A stretch of DNA of 64,000 nt, taken from Mallotus nudiflorus (Eukaryota; Streptophyta; Magnoliopsida; Malpighiales; Euphorbiaceae). Below are positions 11,215-23,167 of the stretch, in pieces. Each line of letters opens with the position of its first letter. Positions within the stretch are counted from its first letter, which is position 1. The stretch is taken from assembly GCA_947683625.1 (NCBI GenBank), contig CANTUR010000651.1, positions 372,001 to 436,000 on the forward strand, written 5' to 3'. The notes beneath the pieces were generated by a model. The model ran no database searches and was not told where the DNA came from. It was given only the letters and a program-made list of their open reading frames with translations. Made by a program: the position numbers and the translations under genes.

Positions 11215-12583
11215 CTATCAATCATAAATCCAATGGACTTGCCTTGTTGCACTTCAAACATAATCTTCTACAACTATAGGTCCTTTCTATATGTTGCCTT
11301 AACTCAAATCAAGTATACTGACTGTACTCTGAACTGAGTAAGGATGCATTTCTTAGTCACCTCCAATTGCAGTACTTGGTCAATCAACTCATGCATCTCC
11401 TTAACAATTGGTCTCCTCTCAGTACTAATGTGTGTAAGGATGCCTGTGGACTTCCTGCTCAAGGCAGTAGCAACTACATTTGCCTTGCCTGGATGGTATA
11501 TAATAGAACAATCATAGTCCTTTAGAAGTTCCATCCATCTCCTCTGCCTTAGATTCAGATCCCTTTGATGGAAAATGTGCTTTAGGCTCTTGTGGTTGGT
11601 GTATATTTTCGCAAGTCACATTGTACAAGTAATGCCTCTAAATCTTTAATGCAAACACCACTACTGCCATTTCTAAGTAATGAGTAGGATAATTTTGCTC
11701 ATGCTTCTTCAACTGCCTTAAAGCATAAGCAACTACTCTTCCATTTTGCATTAACACACAACCTAATCCTACTTGGGAAACATCACAATACACTGTATAA
11801 CTTTCATTCCTAGAAGGCAAATTCAACATTGGAGCCAAAGTCAATAAATCCTTAAGTAATTGAAAATGCTCCTCACATCTATCTGTCCACACAAACTTAG
11901 CATTTTTTAGGTCGGCCTTGTTAAAGGTGCAACAATCTTGGAGAAATCCTTCATGAATCTCATATAATAGATAGCTAAACCTAAAAAACTCCTCACTTTA
12001 GTGACTGATGTGGGTCTGGGCCACTTTGTAATAGCTTTTATTTTCTTGGGGTCCACTTGTATGCCATCTTTGGTTACTATATGGCCTAAGAATGTCATTT
12101 GATCCAACCAGAATTCACATTTCAAAATTTTGGCGTACAGCTGGTGCTCTCTCAGAGTCTGAAGCGCCAACCTCAAATGCATTGCATGCTCTACCTTACT
12201 CTTGGAATATATCAGAATATCATCAATAAACACAATCATAAATGGGTCTAAAATGGCTAGAACACCTTGCTCATCAAGTCCATAAAGGTTGCTAGGGCGT
12301 TAGTCAACCCAAAGGACATCACTAAAAATTCATAATAGCCATACCTTGTCCGAAATGTAGTGTTAGGTACATCTACACCTCTAATTCTCAATTGATGGTA
12401 CCCAAACCTTAAGTCGATCTTAGAGAAACACTGAGCTCCATATAGCTGATCGAACAAATCATCAATCCTTGGGAATGGATATTTATTCTTGATGGTAACC
12501 TTATTCAACTATCTGTAGTCAATATAGAATCGAAGACTGCCATCCTTTTTCTTCACGAACAACACAGGAGCACCCCAAGGAGA
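11215..12583 (-). pseudogene. Gypsy reverse transcriptase (palm/thumb) and RNase H, decayed
   Basis: On the minus strand the RT core runs from about 12,583 to 11,907: NKYPFPRIDDLFDQL, KIDLRFGYHQLRI, SFGLTNALATF, the catalytic FIDDILIYSKS box and FLGLAIYYMRFMKDF. RNase H follows (11,892-11,638) with YCDVSQVGLGCVLMQNG, where related proteins have a DAS-type Asp motif, and EMAVVVFALKIW. The connection region at 11,534-11,304 has YHPGKANVVATALSRK. Stops and frameshifts separate these pieces. The left end continues after the solo LTR at 7,935. The right end is cut by the insertion at 12,584 exactly within the SPWGAP stretch of RT. Confidence 0.92.
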
Positions 12584-13109
12584 TGTGACACCCCTCTCCA
12601 CTAATACCTTATTTAGGTGATTATTAAACCCTAATCACTTAACCAGAGTATCAATGCAGAGAGGAACCACTTCTAAATTTACCTTAAGAAACTTTGATTA
12701 TACTTCCATAATTTTCTTTTAAGGTAGCAATTTAAATAAATATCACCAAATATCATCTCTAAAATTATTAAAAGTAGATGGCAAGAAAAAGAAAAAAAAT
12801 GAAGTTGTTGACTTGCACCAAACATACATCTCATAACCACACACCGGTAAGTTAGTTCTAAGATATAAGTATAACGTTACACTAGACTATATACAAAATT
12901 TTGCATTCAAAATATTTGTAACCTACTTGTACCACTAACCTTAAAAAGAAAAAGGTTACAATATACTACTCATTTATATATACATTTATACATCAAAAGG
13001 AAATGAGTAAATATCCTGCATGTCCTCTACACCTTAACCTATCAGAGTTCTAATATATATATAAGGAGGGTATGTCAAGCAAAAAGATCATGAAAGTTAG
13101 CATTGAATA

Positions 13110-13142
13110 GTCACTTTAGTCCTCCATCAGGACTAAAGTGAC
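13110..13142. repeat. Perfect 14-bp inverted repeat (hairpin)
   Basis: GTCACTTTAGTCCT (13,110-13,123) and AGGACTAAAGTGAC (13,129-13,142) are exact reverse complements separated by CCATC. It lies within the solo LTR at 12,584-17,365 and may be the counterpart of the hairpins in the other gypsy LTRs. Confidence 0.93.
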
Positions 13143-13358
13143 ATTCATATCAAACGTTGTTTCATAAAATACACGGATCACAGTGCACACGTTCTCTCTA
13201 TGATGCTCTCACACGGTATGCACCCGAAAAGGGATAGCTGGCTCTACCTCAACTCTCCAGTCTAAATCTATAGCTACATCATGCCTTAAAGAGTATCTAA
13301 CCTCTGTTTCATCCTCTCTGACCTTCTTGTCATGATCATCCAATCACACATCATAATG

Positions 13359-13361
<3 letters not shown>

Positions 13362-13395
<34 letters not shown>
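13362..13395. repeat. (TA)n microsatellite
   Basis: Seventeen uninterrupted TA dinucleotides followed by a short CA run. Confidence 0.92.
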
Positions 13396-13401
<6 letters not shown>

Positions 13402-13852
13402 AGCACTATAGAAGTTATATAATCAATCTGAAAAATAATGAAAAGTGAGGTATGAGTATTTTTTAAAGAAATACCCAATGAGTGACTAAATATGACAAAA
13501 AATGCAAATCAAAATAAAAAGGATGTGAAGGGATATACAATAGGTAAATAAAACTAAATGAAAAAAATCAAATTAACTAGATGTAGCATAGATTATTTTA
13601 CAATAGACTTTTAGTAACTCTATTTGAATTTATCTCTTACCCATTAAATAAATTTGTTTATTCTTAATTACAAAATTCTCTTCCTCCAAACCTTAAAGAT
13701 TTGTGATTTTATGTGTACATAATTAGTTTAAAAAAGCACACAATTTAGTGTTTCAGGATACTATCTTATAGTTTCAAGTACATATTCTCATAGCACAAAT
13801 GCACAATTTGTAAATTCATAGGATCATAGTTTGATATCGATATGGAGGGTAC

Positions 13853-15847
13853 TATAGGTGGCGATTTTGGTTGCATGCCCAAGTGTTAGCGACCACAACA
13901 CTGTGCGAGCTCCAAGCTCACTAGGAAATACATAGTGGACTTAGGACCCAAATTGGAGATGGAGTTGCAACTCGAATAAAAATCAGGATACGTTATATAG
14001 TAACTGGATTCCACAGAGATTTCCAAAAGCTGTTATTAGAGATCGGGTTTAAAAACTACGTATGGGCTTTTGGAATGCCCACCCAACCTTGCGGTTGGCC
14101 TTCGTGTGTGTTTTGGATTTTATTACCTTTGATTATTAAATTATTTCCTTATTAACATGCTAATCGTTATTGGTTTTCCAATTTTATATTTTATTCCAAG
14201 TTTGCACATTAGTCCCATTTCATACTTATATCCCCGTCATTCAATCACAAAAATAAAATAAAACAAATAAAAATAATTTACAACCATTCATTCCAAATAA
14301 AAGGGATAAGGATTAAGGATTACAACTTTTGGTGTTAATAAATGTAAAAATACTAAGAATAAACCATACATAAACCAAAAATAAACCAAAAATAAACTAA
14401 TTAATTATACAAATAAAAAATCTTAACAATTAATTAACGAATCAATCATCTAATACTTAAAAAGTACAATATAATTCCTGCAACAAATATGAGTTAGTTC
14501 TATCTCACAAACAACAACAATATCTATAAATCATTCACAAATAATATTTACAAAAAATAATAAAAAATAATAAGAGATAAAAATAGATTCACAAATAGTC
14601 CCTTAAGAAACTTAATCATATAACATGGAAACAATATTGATCAAACATGACAATCATGCATAAAATAACATATTAGACAAGGAAAACATAACAAACATGC
14701 AAGATAATAGCTAAAAATCAAGACGAAAATCGGTAAAATGTTGGCCAAGAGGCGACACCTCTTCAAAGAAGCGTCACCTCTTGACCAGAAGGTGATGCCT
14801 CCGTCGCCTCATCATAAGGGGGTGACGCCTCTATGAAGAGACGTCGCCTCTTCAACAGGGATAGAGACAGACTACACTTCTTAGATTTTAAGAAACTCAA
14901 CGATCATGCAAATAAATAAGAAACAGATGCAAATATACAAATATTAATAATCAATATTCAATGTCTCATGTAATCATGCTCCTCTATGAACTTAAATAAG
15001 TAATATAGCTCAAGAAAACACACAAAATAATAACAAATCAAAGCTTTTAATGAAAACAAAGGACTTAAAGCTTAAAAAAATGGGAGTTTACTAACATGGA
15101 TGTGTTTGATGGTCCTCAGAGTTTTGTTGGCTGATTTGAGGCATTGAATACAAGAGAAATTCCTTTCCTCCTCCAAGAAATCAAAGTCTTTAGCTTCCTA
15201 AGTCTTCTTCTTCTTCTTCCTTTCTTCTCCCATTTTTTTCTTCCTTTTTCTCTTTATCTTTTTTCTCTCCTCTTCCAGACATTTTTTCCAGGTTGTCCCT
15301 TTGAATTCCCAAAATTTTTGCCAACCTCCTCTCTCATGCCCCCACATCCTTTTTTAAAGCCTCTCATCTTTTCTCTTTTTTAATTTCCCAAAAACCACTC
15401 TCACCTTCTCCTTTTACCTTTTTTCATTGCTCAGGCTCTTTTTCTTTTTTTCTCCTATCTTTTTACGTTAAAATGACTAACTCTTCAGCAGGTGAGCCTT
15501 TAACCACTGTCATTAATGGAATTTAATATTGTAGAGAGTGGGTGTGAAGAGGTGCCACCTCTTCAATGATGCGTCGCCTCACCGATGATTGGGGTGAAGA
15601 GGCGTTGCCTCTTCGTTGAGGCAATCACTTTTTTACTTGGACTAGGTCAGGGCCCTTGGGTCAAAAGGCGATGGGCTTGGGCTCTGACTTCTATTTTGGG
15701 CTTCAATATGGTATTTATGGGCTTGGCTCAGTGTTTAGGCTTTTTGAGTCGATTTTAGAGAAGTCTCAAGTTCTCTTTACATTCAAAACTCGAACTTTCT
15801 TATAATTGGACTTTTATTGCAGAGCAATCAAACTGATAGTGTCCACA
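13853..15847 (+). mobile_element. Innermost nested solo LTR (TGTAGGCGG...TCTACA family)
   Basis: It begins TATAGGTGGCG and ends GTGTCCACA, degenerate forms of the TGTAGGCGGCG start and GTGTCTACA end of the LTR at 61,390-63,442. Internal similarity is clear, for example the CCCAACCTTGCGGTTGGC phrase near 14,080 and 61,617. Perfect 5-bp duplications GGTAC flank it (13,848-13,852 and 15,848-15,852). It carries several palindromes of the GAGGCG type (15,546-15,564; 15,596-15,614). No gene is supported within it. Confidence 0.92.
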
Positions 15848-16181
15848 GGTACCATTTAGCATATCAAAGGTTCAAAATAATTGTATACATACAAATAATA
15901 CCACTTGGATTCGCCACAACAACATATTGAATCCCAAGGGCTGTCCACAAGACAGTCATAAAAAATTTGACCAATATAATCTCAATTTTCGTCAATTTAT
16001 AAACATATCGTACTTAAAAGTATGAATAAACTCTTTAAAGAACGCGAGTTGTTGTGTCCCAGACACAATTTGACGTCTCGTAGAACCCAGTTGTACATTG
16101 GGCACGGTCTTACTACAACCTTCCAAAATTTTGTGTTGTGCTCAAATATAGATATTTTCACATCAATTAAGTTCCTTTTTA

Positions 16182-16182
<1 letters not shown>

Positions 16183-16239
<57 letters not shown>

Positions 16240-16260
16240 TTATTTATTTATTTATTTATA
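16183..16260. repeat. (TA)n-(TTTA)n compound microsatellite
   Basis: About 26 TA dinucleotides pass directly into six TTTA units. An open frame across it is only translated repeat. Confidence 0.92.
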
Positions 16261-17112
16261 TATCATTGAAATATTACTAAATTCCAAGGTTATATAAAAT
16301 TTACACTCAACTCAAAATATAGATATTTCTATTTAAATCCCATTAAATAGTTTGAAATTGACCTAATTATATGCTTTTGACATTGATCCTTAGGAAAAAT
16401 TAGCTATATATATATATATATATATCTTTTGGCCTTTTATTTATTTTTTTTTTCATTATCTTATATGAATTGTAAAGGGAATTAATTCAAACTTTAAGTT
16501 TCACTTGTCCCATTCTTCTAGTTTGTAGAAGCAGTAATATACCACCTTAAGTCATTCAAATTATATACTGAATTCTGTAAGTTCTCAAAATTAACTAGGA
16601 AAAGAATAGGTCACGAATTAGACTTCAACAAAGATTCTCCACAACAACCACCTTACAAGAAATTGATAAGAACCTAAAGAAATTAATAGGTGAGAATTTA
16701 ACCCATACCACAAGCCTTAAATTAAGTTTACTCAAAATATATTTATTTCAAAAAAAAAAAAAAGAATCTGTAGCCCAATAACTCTTGTAAAAGGAATCTA
16801 ACCAATCCAAAATAGAAATTCCTCACCCAACTAAAAGATGTCGATTTCAATAGAAATTTAGAAATTAATCTAAAGGAAGAGAAAGAAGAGTTCCATTCAC
16901 CTGCTTGGCGTTTCCTTCTCCTTTCTTCTGTTTTGTTTTTTTTGGTCCTTACTTGATAAACATCAAGTGGAGATTTTTATCTCCTAATAAATGGATAACT
17001 ATTACCACCCAAATCCATAAAATAGTGACACCTATAATACATATTATTTCTTTTTTTTTTAATTCTTTAATTAGTATAATTAATTAATTTTTCTTAGTCC
17101 CCAAGTTTTAAC

Positions 17113-17200
<88 letters not shown>
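17113..17200. repeat. (ATT)n-(AT)n compound microsatellite
   Basis: Eight ATT units followed by more than 30 AT dinucleotides, close to the edge of the solo LTR that ends at 17,365. Confidence 0.92.
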
Positions 17201-17204
<4 letters not shown>

Positions 17205-17365
17205 CAAGTCCTTTCTAGAATTTATTTTTTTGCAATAAAATTAATTCTAACACACTTATGTATTTGCCATTAGAATATTATATATATAAATATTTATTTA
17301 TTATTCATTAATTTAATTAATTTATTAACATAATTTTAAGGTTAATTTCGAGTACGGACATTACA

Positions 17366-18115
17366 GGAGATGTACTAGGCTGAATGAAACCTTTATCGAT
17401 CAATTCCTACAACTGCTCCCTCAACTCTTTAAACTCTGCATGCGTTATTCTATATGGTGGCATAGAGATAGGATTTATACCACGCACTACATCGATACAT
17501 AACTCTATCTCCCTATCAGGTTGCAAGTCTGACAATTCTTCAGGAAAAATATCTAAAAACTTGCACACCATTGGCACCCTTTCAATTGCCCCACTATCTG
17601 CTTGTATATCTCTGACCACCGCTAAGTAGTCTTAATAACCTCTTTTAAGCATCTTCCTAGTTATGATCGCATAAATAATATTTTGAGGCATTGAACTTTT
17701 GTCACCTCTGAATCTAAATTTCTCATCAGATGGAATTCTAAAAATTATCTCCTTCTCTCGACAGTCAACTGTGGCATAATACTGTGTCAACCAATCCATC
17801 CCTAGAATTACGTCAAATCAATTACATCAAGCAAAACGATATATGCGAGCAATTCTCTTCCTTCCACCAACACTGGACAAAATGGAAAGAAAACATTTGT
17901 CTCCAACTCATCACTAAGTGGAGTCATTACAGATAAAGGAATCAACATCTTAGAAGGTTAACATGTTATTCTAAAAGCAAACGTGGGAGATATAAAAGAG
18001 TGTGAAGCACCTGGATCAAACAAGATTCTAGCCTCAAAGTAGCATACTAGGAGAATACCTACCATAACTGCATTGGATGCCAAAGCATCATGAGGAGTCA
18101 AAATGAAGACTTTGG
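17366..18115 (-). pseudogene. Gypsy protease and N-terminal RT, decayed
   Basis: The minus strand encodes a protease with FDPGASHSFIS near 18,030, VILGMDWLTQYYA near 17,800, then the linker to RT (FLDIFPEEL, DREIELCIDVV, ISMPPYRITHAEFKELREQL) ending at IDKGFIQPSTSP at 17,370. The next RT codons are found at 12,583, beyond the inserted LTR. In-frame stops are present, for example after KELREQL. The Pro in place of Ser after the catalytic Asp is shared with the plus-strand element at 2,510. Confidence 0.88.
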
Positions 18116-19394
18116 CTTAACCACGACCTGCCTACTGTGAAGTGGATGACTGTGTATATCCTCTACCCCTAGCTTTGCCTCCAAAACCTCTATCCTACTG
18201 GCTTGGTATTGAGTTGGTCGTTGCTGAGGATACATATGTGCCTGATACTTCTGATGCACCTGTGAATACGGTTGAGTGACTGATGAAGAAGATCCTTGAG
18301 CATATAATGGCCAGAACCCATAATTAAGATAATCCTTAACAAAATGCTTAAACTGTCCACACCAAAAGCAAGCTCCTGGCACTAAGTGACATGGACCTTG
18401 ATGCACTCTCCCATAAATGGCACATGCACTAGCCTTAGATCCTGAACTGCCATGTTTGAAGCTTTGACCACTTTTACTACTATTGGCACCAACACTAAAT
18501 CTAGTAGTCTTGCCATTCCTATAGCTCTGAGCATAACTATGCCTGCCAGTCTGATGTGATATAAACTATCTACTCTACTGAGAAGTACCCCCTAACTGAG
18601 TACTCATACTGCCTATTTGAAAAATAGGTTGTTGAGCCCCTTGAGCTGATAGGCTACCGCCACTCTCATAAGGATATGGTATAGTGCCATGTTAGATATG
18701 TCTCTGCTCAAGCTGTCTGGCCTCCCCAATCACACTCTCTAAGTTGCGACCTCCCGTTTGGATGCCACTATAAGTTGGGCCTAACCTAATCACATAGAGC
18801 TCCACTGCTCTCATCTCGTCCTGCATCATGTCCATAATATGACATGACAGTTTGAAGAACTCTCGTGTGTAGTCTCTAACTAATCGATCTTCTTTGGCAA
18901 TGTTCAACAACTGCCATCTATAGTTCTCCCTCATTGATGCTAGGTAGAAAAACCTCATAAGCCTCTCCCTAAAATCCAACCAGGTCATCACAATCATGTA
19001 GGGCTGGATGGACTGCATAAACCAGTCCTGAGCTACTGCTGACATAGATAACTCCATTATCATGATCTGCTAGTTGTCTAAGTATCTTGTCCTAGTTCTG
19101 GCCTTAATGATATTTATGAAATCTAGAGCATCCCTGTACCATCAAAATAAACTCACCCAACTTTAGAGTACAGTAGGGTGGCATCAACATCTGTCATACC
19201 TTAAGTCCTTTACTGAAGCATCTGCTGTACTAGGGGCATTTCTTGGTTAAGAGCTACCAAGCCTTGATTAATTCCTGTCATACTTGCTATAAAGGCTATA
19301 AGATCTTCTACTGGAACTTCAGGCCCTACCTACAACTGTTCCTGCCTCTGAACTGTTACTGCTCTAGCTTAGGAGCAGTTTGTGCTCGCCTCAT
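18098..19394 (-). pseudogene. Gypsy gag of the minus-strand element, decayed
   Basis: The start codon at 19,394 gives MRRAQTAP. The capsid core is open at 19,063-18,692, with AQDWFMQSIQPYM, TWLDFRERLMRFF and LVRDYTREFFKLS, the retrotransposon gag signature. The zinc knuckle near 18,371-18,324 reads CFWCGQFKHFVKDY, so the last Cys of CCHC has become Tyr. Stops interrupt the frame between these parts. It is homologous to 1,120-2,462. Confidence 0.87.
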
Positions 19395-19554
19395 TCTGAA
19401 AAAGACATAAACGAATTCACGAGAAGATAAAAATACTACATAAGCACAGAATGAAAGAAATAAGGAAGACAACAAGTGACAATTATTAACCTATCATTGC
19501 AGTAGCTCACAAAAAACAAACATTGATAGCTAAAAACACATAAAAAAAACCAAA

Positions 19555-19566
19555 GCTCTGATACCA
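19555..19566 (-). other. Primer binding site, tRNA-iMet
   Basis: The minus strand reads TGGTATCAGAGC, complementary to the 3' end of plant initiator tRNA-Met. It lies four bases inside the 5' LTR edge at 19,571. Confidence 0.92.
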
Positions 19567-19570
19567 ACTT

Positions 19571-20661
19571 TGTCACGACCCAAACCTAAAAGGGGCACGT
19601 GATCGACACTAGGAAATGAGAATACATAAAGTACCCGAAACTCATAGTAAGCTTTCAGGAAAATTCAATAAGATAAAGATGATAATAAAATGAAATATAT
19701 AAATAAAGATAAAAAGCAAAAATGAATTAAATCCCAATAAACTTAGATAATATATATAATAATAATCTTTAGTACAAGTTTTAATACAAGCATCAATTTA
19801 TAAAATACAACATAATATTTAACCATTTCTACTACTGCGATGTTCTAGATTTAAAATACATACATAAGGATAATACATCTTAAATAAACCTATATAAAAC
19901 AGCCGGAGAAGACGAAACCTGACGTAAGGTAGGCTAACTGACAGGTGACTCCCGAGATCCTAAAAATAATAATTGAGGAGAGTCAAACCTCGCTGAGTAA
20001 GTTAATAAAAGAAATGTATATAGTATGAAAATCTCATTTTAAATATATTTATGAAAATAAGAAATTTATAATTTATAATTTAAAATATTTAATTTTATTG
20101 AAATGAGGTAATTAAAACTCACTAAATATTATATATAATTTGCTTATGTAAATCATTTTATAAAAAAACTGGGTAGAAATCTAGTCCATAAATCTAATAG
20201 CTTTTTGACTCTCTTATAATCCAAAGATTGTCGGTTCTAGAGAGCAAAGCATCAACTGAGCTACAAGCCATAGTCAATTCATTTAAATCGATATTTACTG
20301 GCGGTTCCTGAGAGCAAAGCATTATCGAGCTATCAGACCTAATAAAATATAAATCACGCTCAAGAGCAAAGTATCACCGAGCCACATACATTCACGACTC
20401 ACTCTCAATTCTACTGATGCACACACAGTCCTGATGAAACCCACCAGGTGACCCGTTTTACCGTAGTTTATTTTTAAAAATAAATAAATAAATAAAAATA
20501 AACAAGAAAGATTATAATAAAATAAAATAAAATTTACTAATTATGTGAAAATTTAATATAAACATACTATTATAACTATAGCAATAATAGGAGAATTTAA
20601 TTTAAATAGACATTCTTATAATAATATAATTCTCTAATAAATTCTCCTATTTATCAAATCA

Positions 20662-20695
<34 letters not shown>

Positions 20696-22358
20696 TTCAA
20701 TTATTGACTTACAGGTGGAATGCGCTCCTCTACGCAGTCATGCTCGACCTCGACCTGTCGACTCGATTGGAGGTGCGACTAACAAAAAGAAATAAATAAG
20801 AAGAAATTAAAAATAGAATTTCTAAAAATTCTAGAATTCTAAGAAAAGACTCAATTAAAATACAACTCTACTAAAATAGGCCTGATGTCACATTTTACGA
20901 GAAATTTATAGAAAATTCGATAAATTTTTTTTTGTAAAACGGATATCTCTCTATAAAAGTAGAGCCAATCCTGCATAAGAAACACTTCAAATAACCGCAA
21001 CAACTCTAAACCTTGGGTTGAAGTCTCGAACGACACTTTATTTATAAAAGAATTAATAAAATTCACATTAAACTTAATTTATGCTATAAAGGTCCTTATT
21101 CAAATTTTTTGAATTTAAATAATATTTAATTATCAAAAATTTATTAAATTATTAAATTGTATAATTAAGCAACCGAAAACTCATTAGTATTTTATTCGAA
21201 TATTATTTCGATAATTACTCATAATTAACTAAAAATAGGAATAAATTCATAAAAAATATTTTAATATTATTTATTACTCAAAAATTACCCAAAACATCAT
21301 AGTTCACCATAATATCAATTAAAACATAAAATTTACCAATTTATACTAATTTTCTCAAAAATTCATTTTTGACATAAATATTGAAAAATTTATTTTTGAC
21401 ATAAATATTCAAAAATTTGTAACAAAAATTTCGGTAAATAATTTTAGTAAACTCCCTTAATGAAAATTGCTTAAAATAACTAGTAGAATTTTTTAAAAAT
21501 ATAAAAATTTTTCGTCTCGGGAATAATGTCGTGAACAGTAACCCTAAGACCCCGAAAATTCAAAAAATTCCTAAAAATTATTTTCGAAAACCTTACAATA
21601 CCTACTTTAATATGTCATAAGGAACTAACATCAAATATAATCAAATTAAGCTTTAATTTTATAATTTAATAAAAATTTTCAAATTTAAATTTTGTAAAAT
21701 TGGAGTTGTTATCGGTTAAATTTTTTGAAATTGATCGAGAATTATCAAAGACCGAGTCAAGAGTTTTGATTCAAGCCCAAGAATGGCCGAAAAAACTCGC
21801 CGGTCTTCTTCTCCCCAACCAATGTCAATGGGAACGAAGGAGGGAGGAGGTTGTGGCGGTTTTTGATGTTGCTACAGTTGCTAGTAGTGGTGAGGCTTCC
21901 TTCGATGGTGGCGTGACAGGTTGGCGACGGTAGATGGCAATAGACGACATGCGGAAGGGAAGAAAAACAGAAGAAAGAAAGAAAGAAAGGAAAGAAAAGG
22001 AAAGAGAAAGAAGAGAAAACAAAGAAAGAAAATCTTTTATGTATATGTATGTGTGTGTGTATATATATATATATTATAAAAAAATATAAAAAAACATAAT
22101 AATAATATAATTTATTAAACAACAAAATTATTTCCAATTATTTATTTTTTAACCATAAAATATAATAAATTGTGCTTAAATACTCAAATAAACATTAATA
22201 TTAAATTATTAATATTAAAATTATATTTAACCATAAAAGTTAAATTAAATTCCACTAAAATATCACAATTTAATAATATAAAGTAAAAATAATTATTAAC
22301 ACTGTATATCTCAAAATTTAATTTCTTAATTTAATACATGAGAATTTAGGTTTTTACA
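19571..22358 (-). repeat. 5' LTR of the minus-strand gypsy element
   Basis: In plus coordinates it begins TGTCACGACCC and ends TTTTTACA, next to the primer site. It aligns with 3,911-6,550. By eye roughly one base in ten differs from the 3' LTR, implying an old insertion. It contains the hairpin at 20,430-20,448, whose outer pairs are kept by a G-U pair in the sense direction, and a GA-rich tract near 21,960-22,035. Confidence 0.92.
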
Positions 22359-23167
22359 AATTCCTTAAAATCGTTTTTATTTTTCTAAAACCTTCAAATG
22401 CCTTATTCAACCCCCTTAAGGCATTTTTAGAGTTTGTTCCAATGTGCTATATAAACAACTATCCACTTTGAACTCTTTCATTAACAACAAGGAACTTGAT
22501 ATCTATATGTTTTGACTTTGTTGAGCTCCAGTTATTATTGGAACATAAAACTGTTGACTTATTGTCACAAAATAACTTGAGTGGCCTTTGAATACCGTAA
22601 ACTATTTGCAACCTTGTGACAAATTTCACAGCCATATTCTATGATTGGATGCCTTATAACATCCTATGAATTGTGGTGCCATGGTAGAAGATACTATAAA
22701 AGACTGTTTAGCACTTTTCCAAGAGATAGCACCTTCAGCTAGCATATAGATATAACCCAATATAGATTTTATACTATCTTGACATCAAGTAAAATTGAAG
22801 TCAATATACCTAATGATCTTAAGTTGATATAACCTCCTATATGTAGGCATGTACTCTTTTGTTCTCTATAAGTACTGCAAACCCGTTTGACGACTTTCCA
22901 ATGATCTACTCTTAGATTGCTTAAATATCTGTCCAATATCCCAATGATATATGCAATATCCATACATGTACAAACCTGAGCATACATCAGACTCTATACT
23001 GCAGATGCATAAAAAATCCTTTTGCATTTGATTTTCCTTAAAATCATTCTTAGGGTGCTATTTGAGACTAAACTTATCTTCCTTAGCCATAGGGGTATCA
23101 CTTAATTTACAATTGTGCATATCATATCCCTTGAGATCTTTTTTGATATAGTCCTTTTGTGATAATC
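22359..23167 (-). pseudogene. Copia pol remnant (RT end to RNase H)
   Basis: Minus-strand translation in broken frames gives copia RNase H and linker motifs: a SQKDYIKKDL-like start at 23,167, then SNHRIWL, and a C-terminal STKSKHIDIKFLVV motif near 22,510. The 22,359 edge abuts the gypsy 5' LTR. The reading continues at 26,002 after the solo LTR, where upstream RT sequence resumes. Many stops make it non-functional. Confidence 0.8.

Larger units (their letters stand above)
12584..17365 (-). mobile_element. Solo LTR (gypsy-like), itself interrupted
   Basis: The insertion begins TGTGACACCCC and ends GACATTACA, and is flanked by perfect GGAGA duplications (12,579-12,583 and 17,366-17,370). On the minus strand it reads TGTAATGTCCG...GGGGTGTCACA, the end style of the other gypsy LTRs here. 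Subtracting the nested LTR at 13,853-15,847 and its duplicated target leaves about 2.8 kb, the size of the other LTRs in this window. No internal coding region is visible, so I infer a solo LTR. The open frame at 15,144-15,383 is CT-rich low-complexity sequence. Confidence 0.82.
3911..22358 (-). mobile_element. Decayed full-structure Ty3/gypsy element with nested insertions
   Basis: In minus-strand order the element has a 5' LTR (19,571-22,358), primer site (19,555-19,566), gag (19,394-18,098), protease and RT start (18,115-17,366), RT and RNase H (12,583-11,215), integrase and C-terminal domain (7,935-6,609), polypurine tract (about 6,551-6,563) and a 3' LTR (6,550-3,911, missing its outer ~100 bases). 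The insertions at 7,936-11,214 and 12,584-17,365 separate these blocks, and the coding sequence resumes exactly at each target duplication. Numerous stops and frameshifts, with visible LTR-LTR divergence, mark it as old and immobile. Its right edge sits in a copia remnant. The expected left flank is not preserved. Confidence 0.9.

Noticed and set aside
21700..22137. Frames on both strands in the 5' LTR
   Set aside because: They correspond to the same GA-rich and GC-rich LTR segment and are not conserved as protein between LTR copies.
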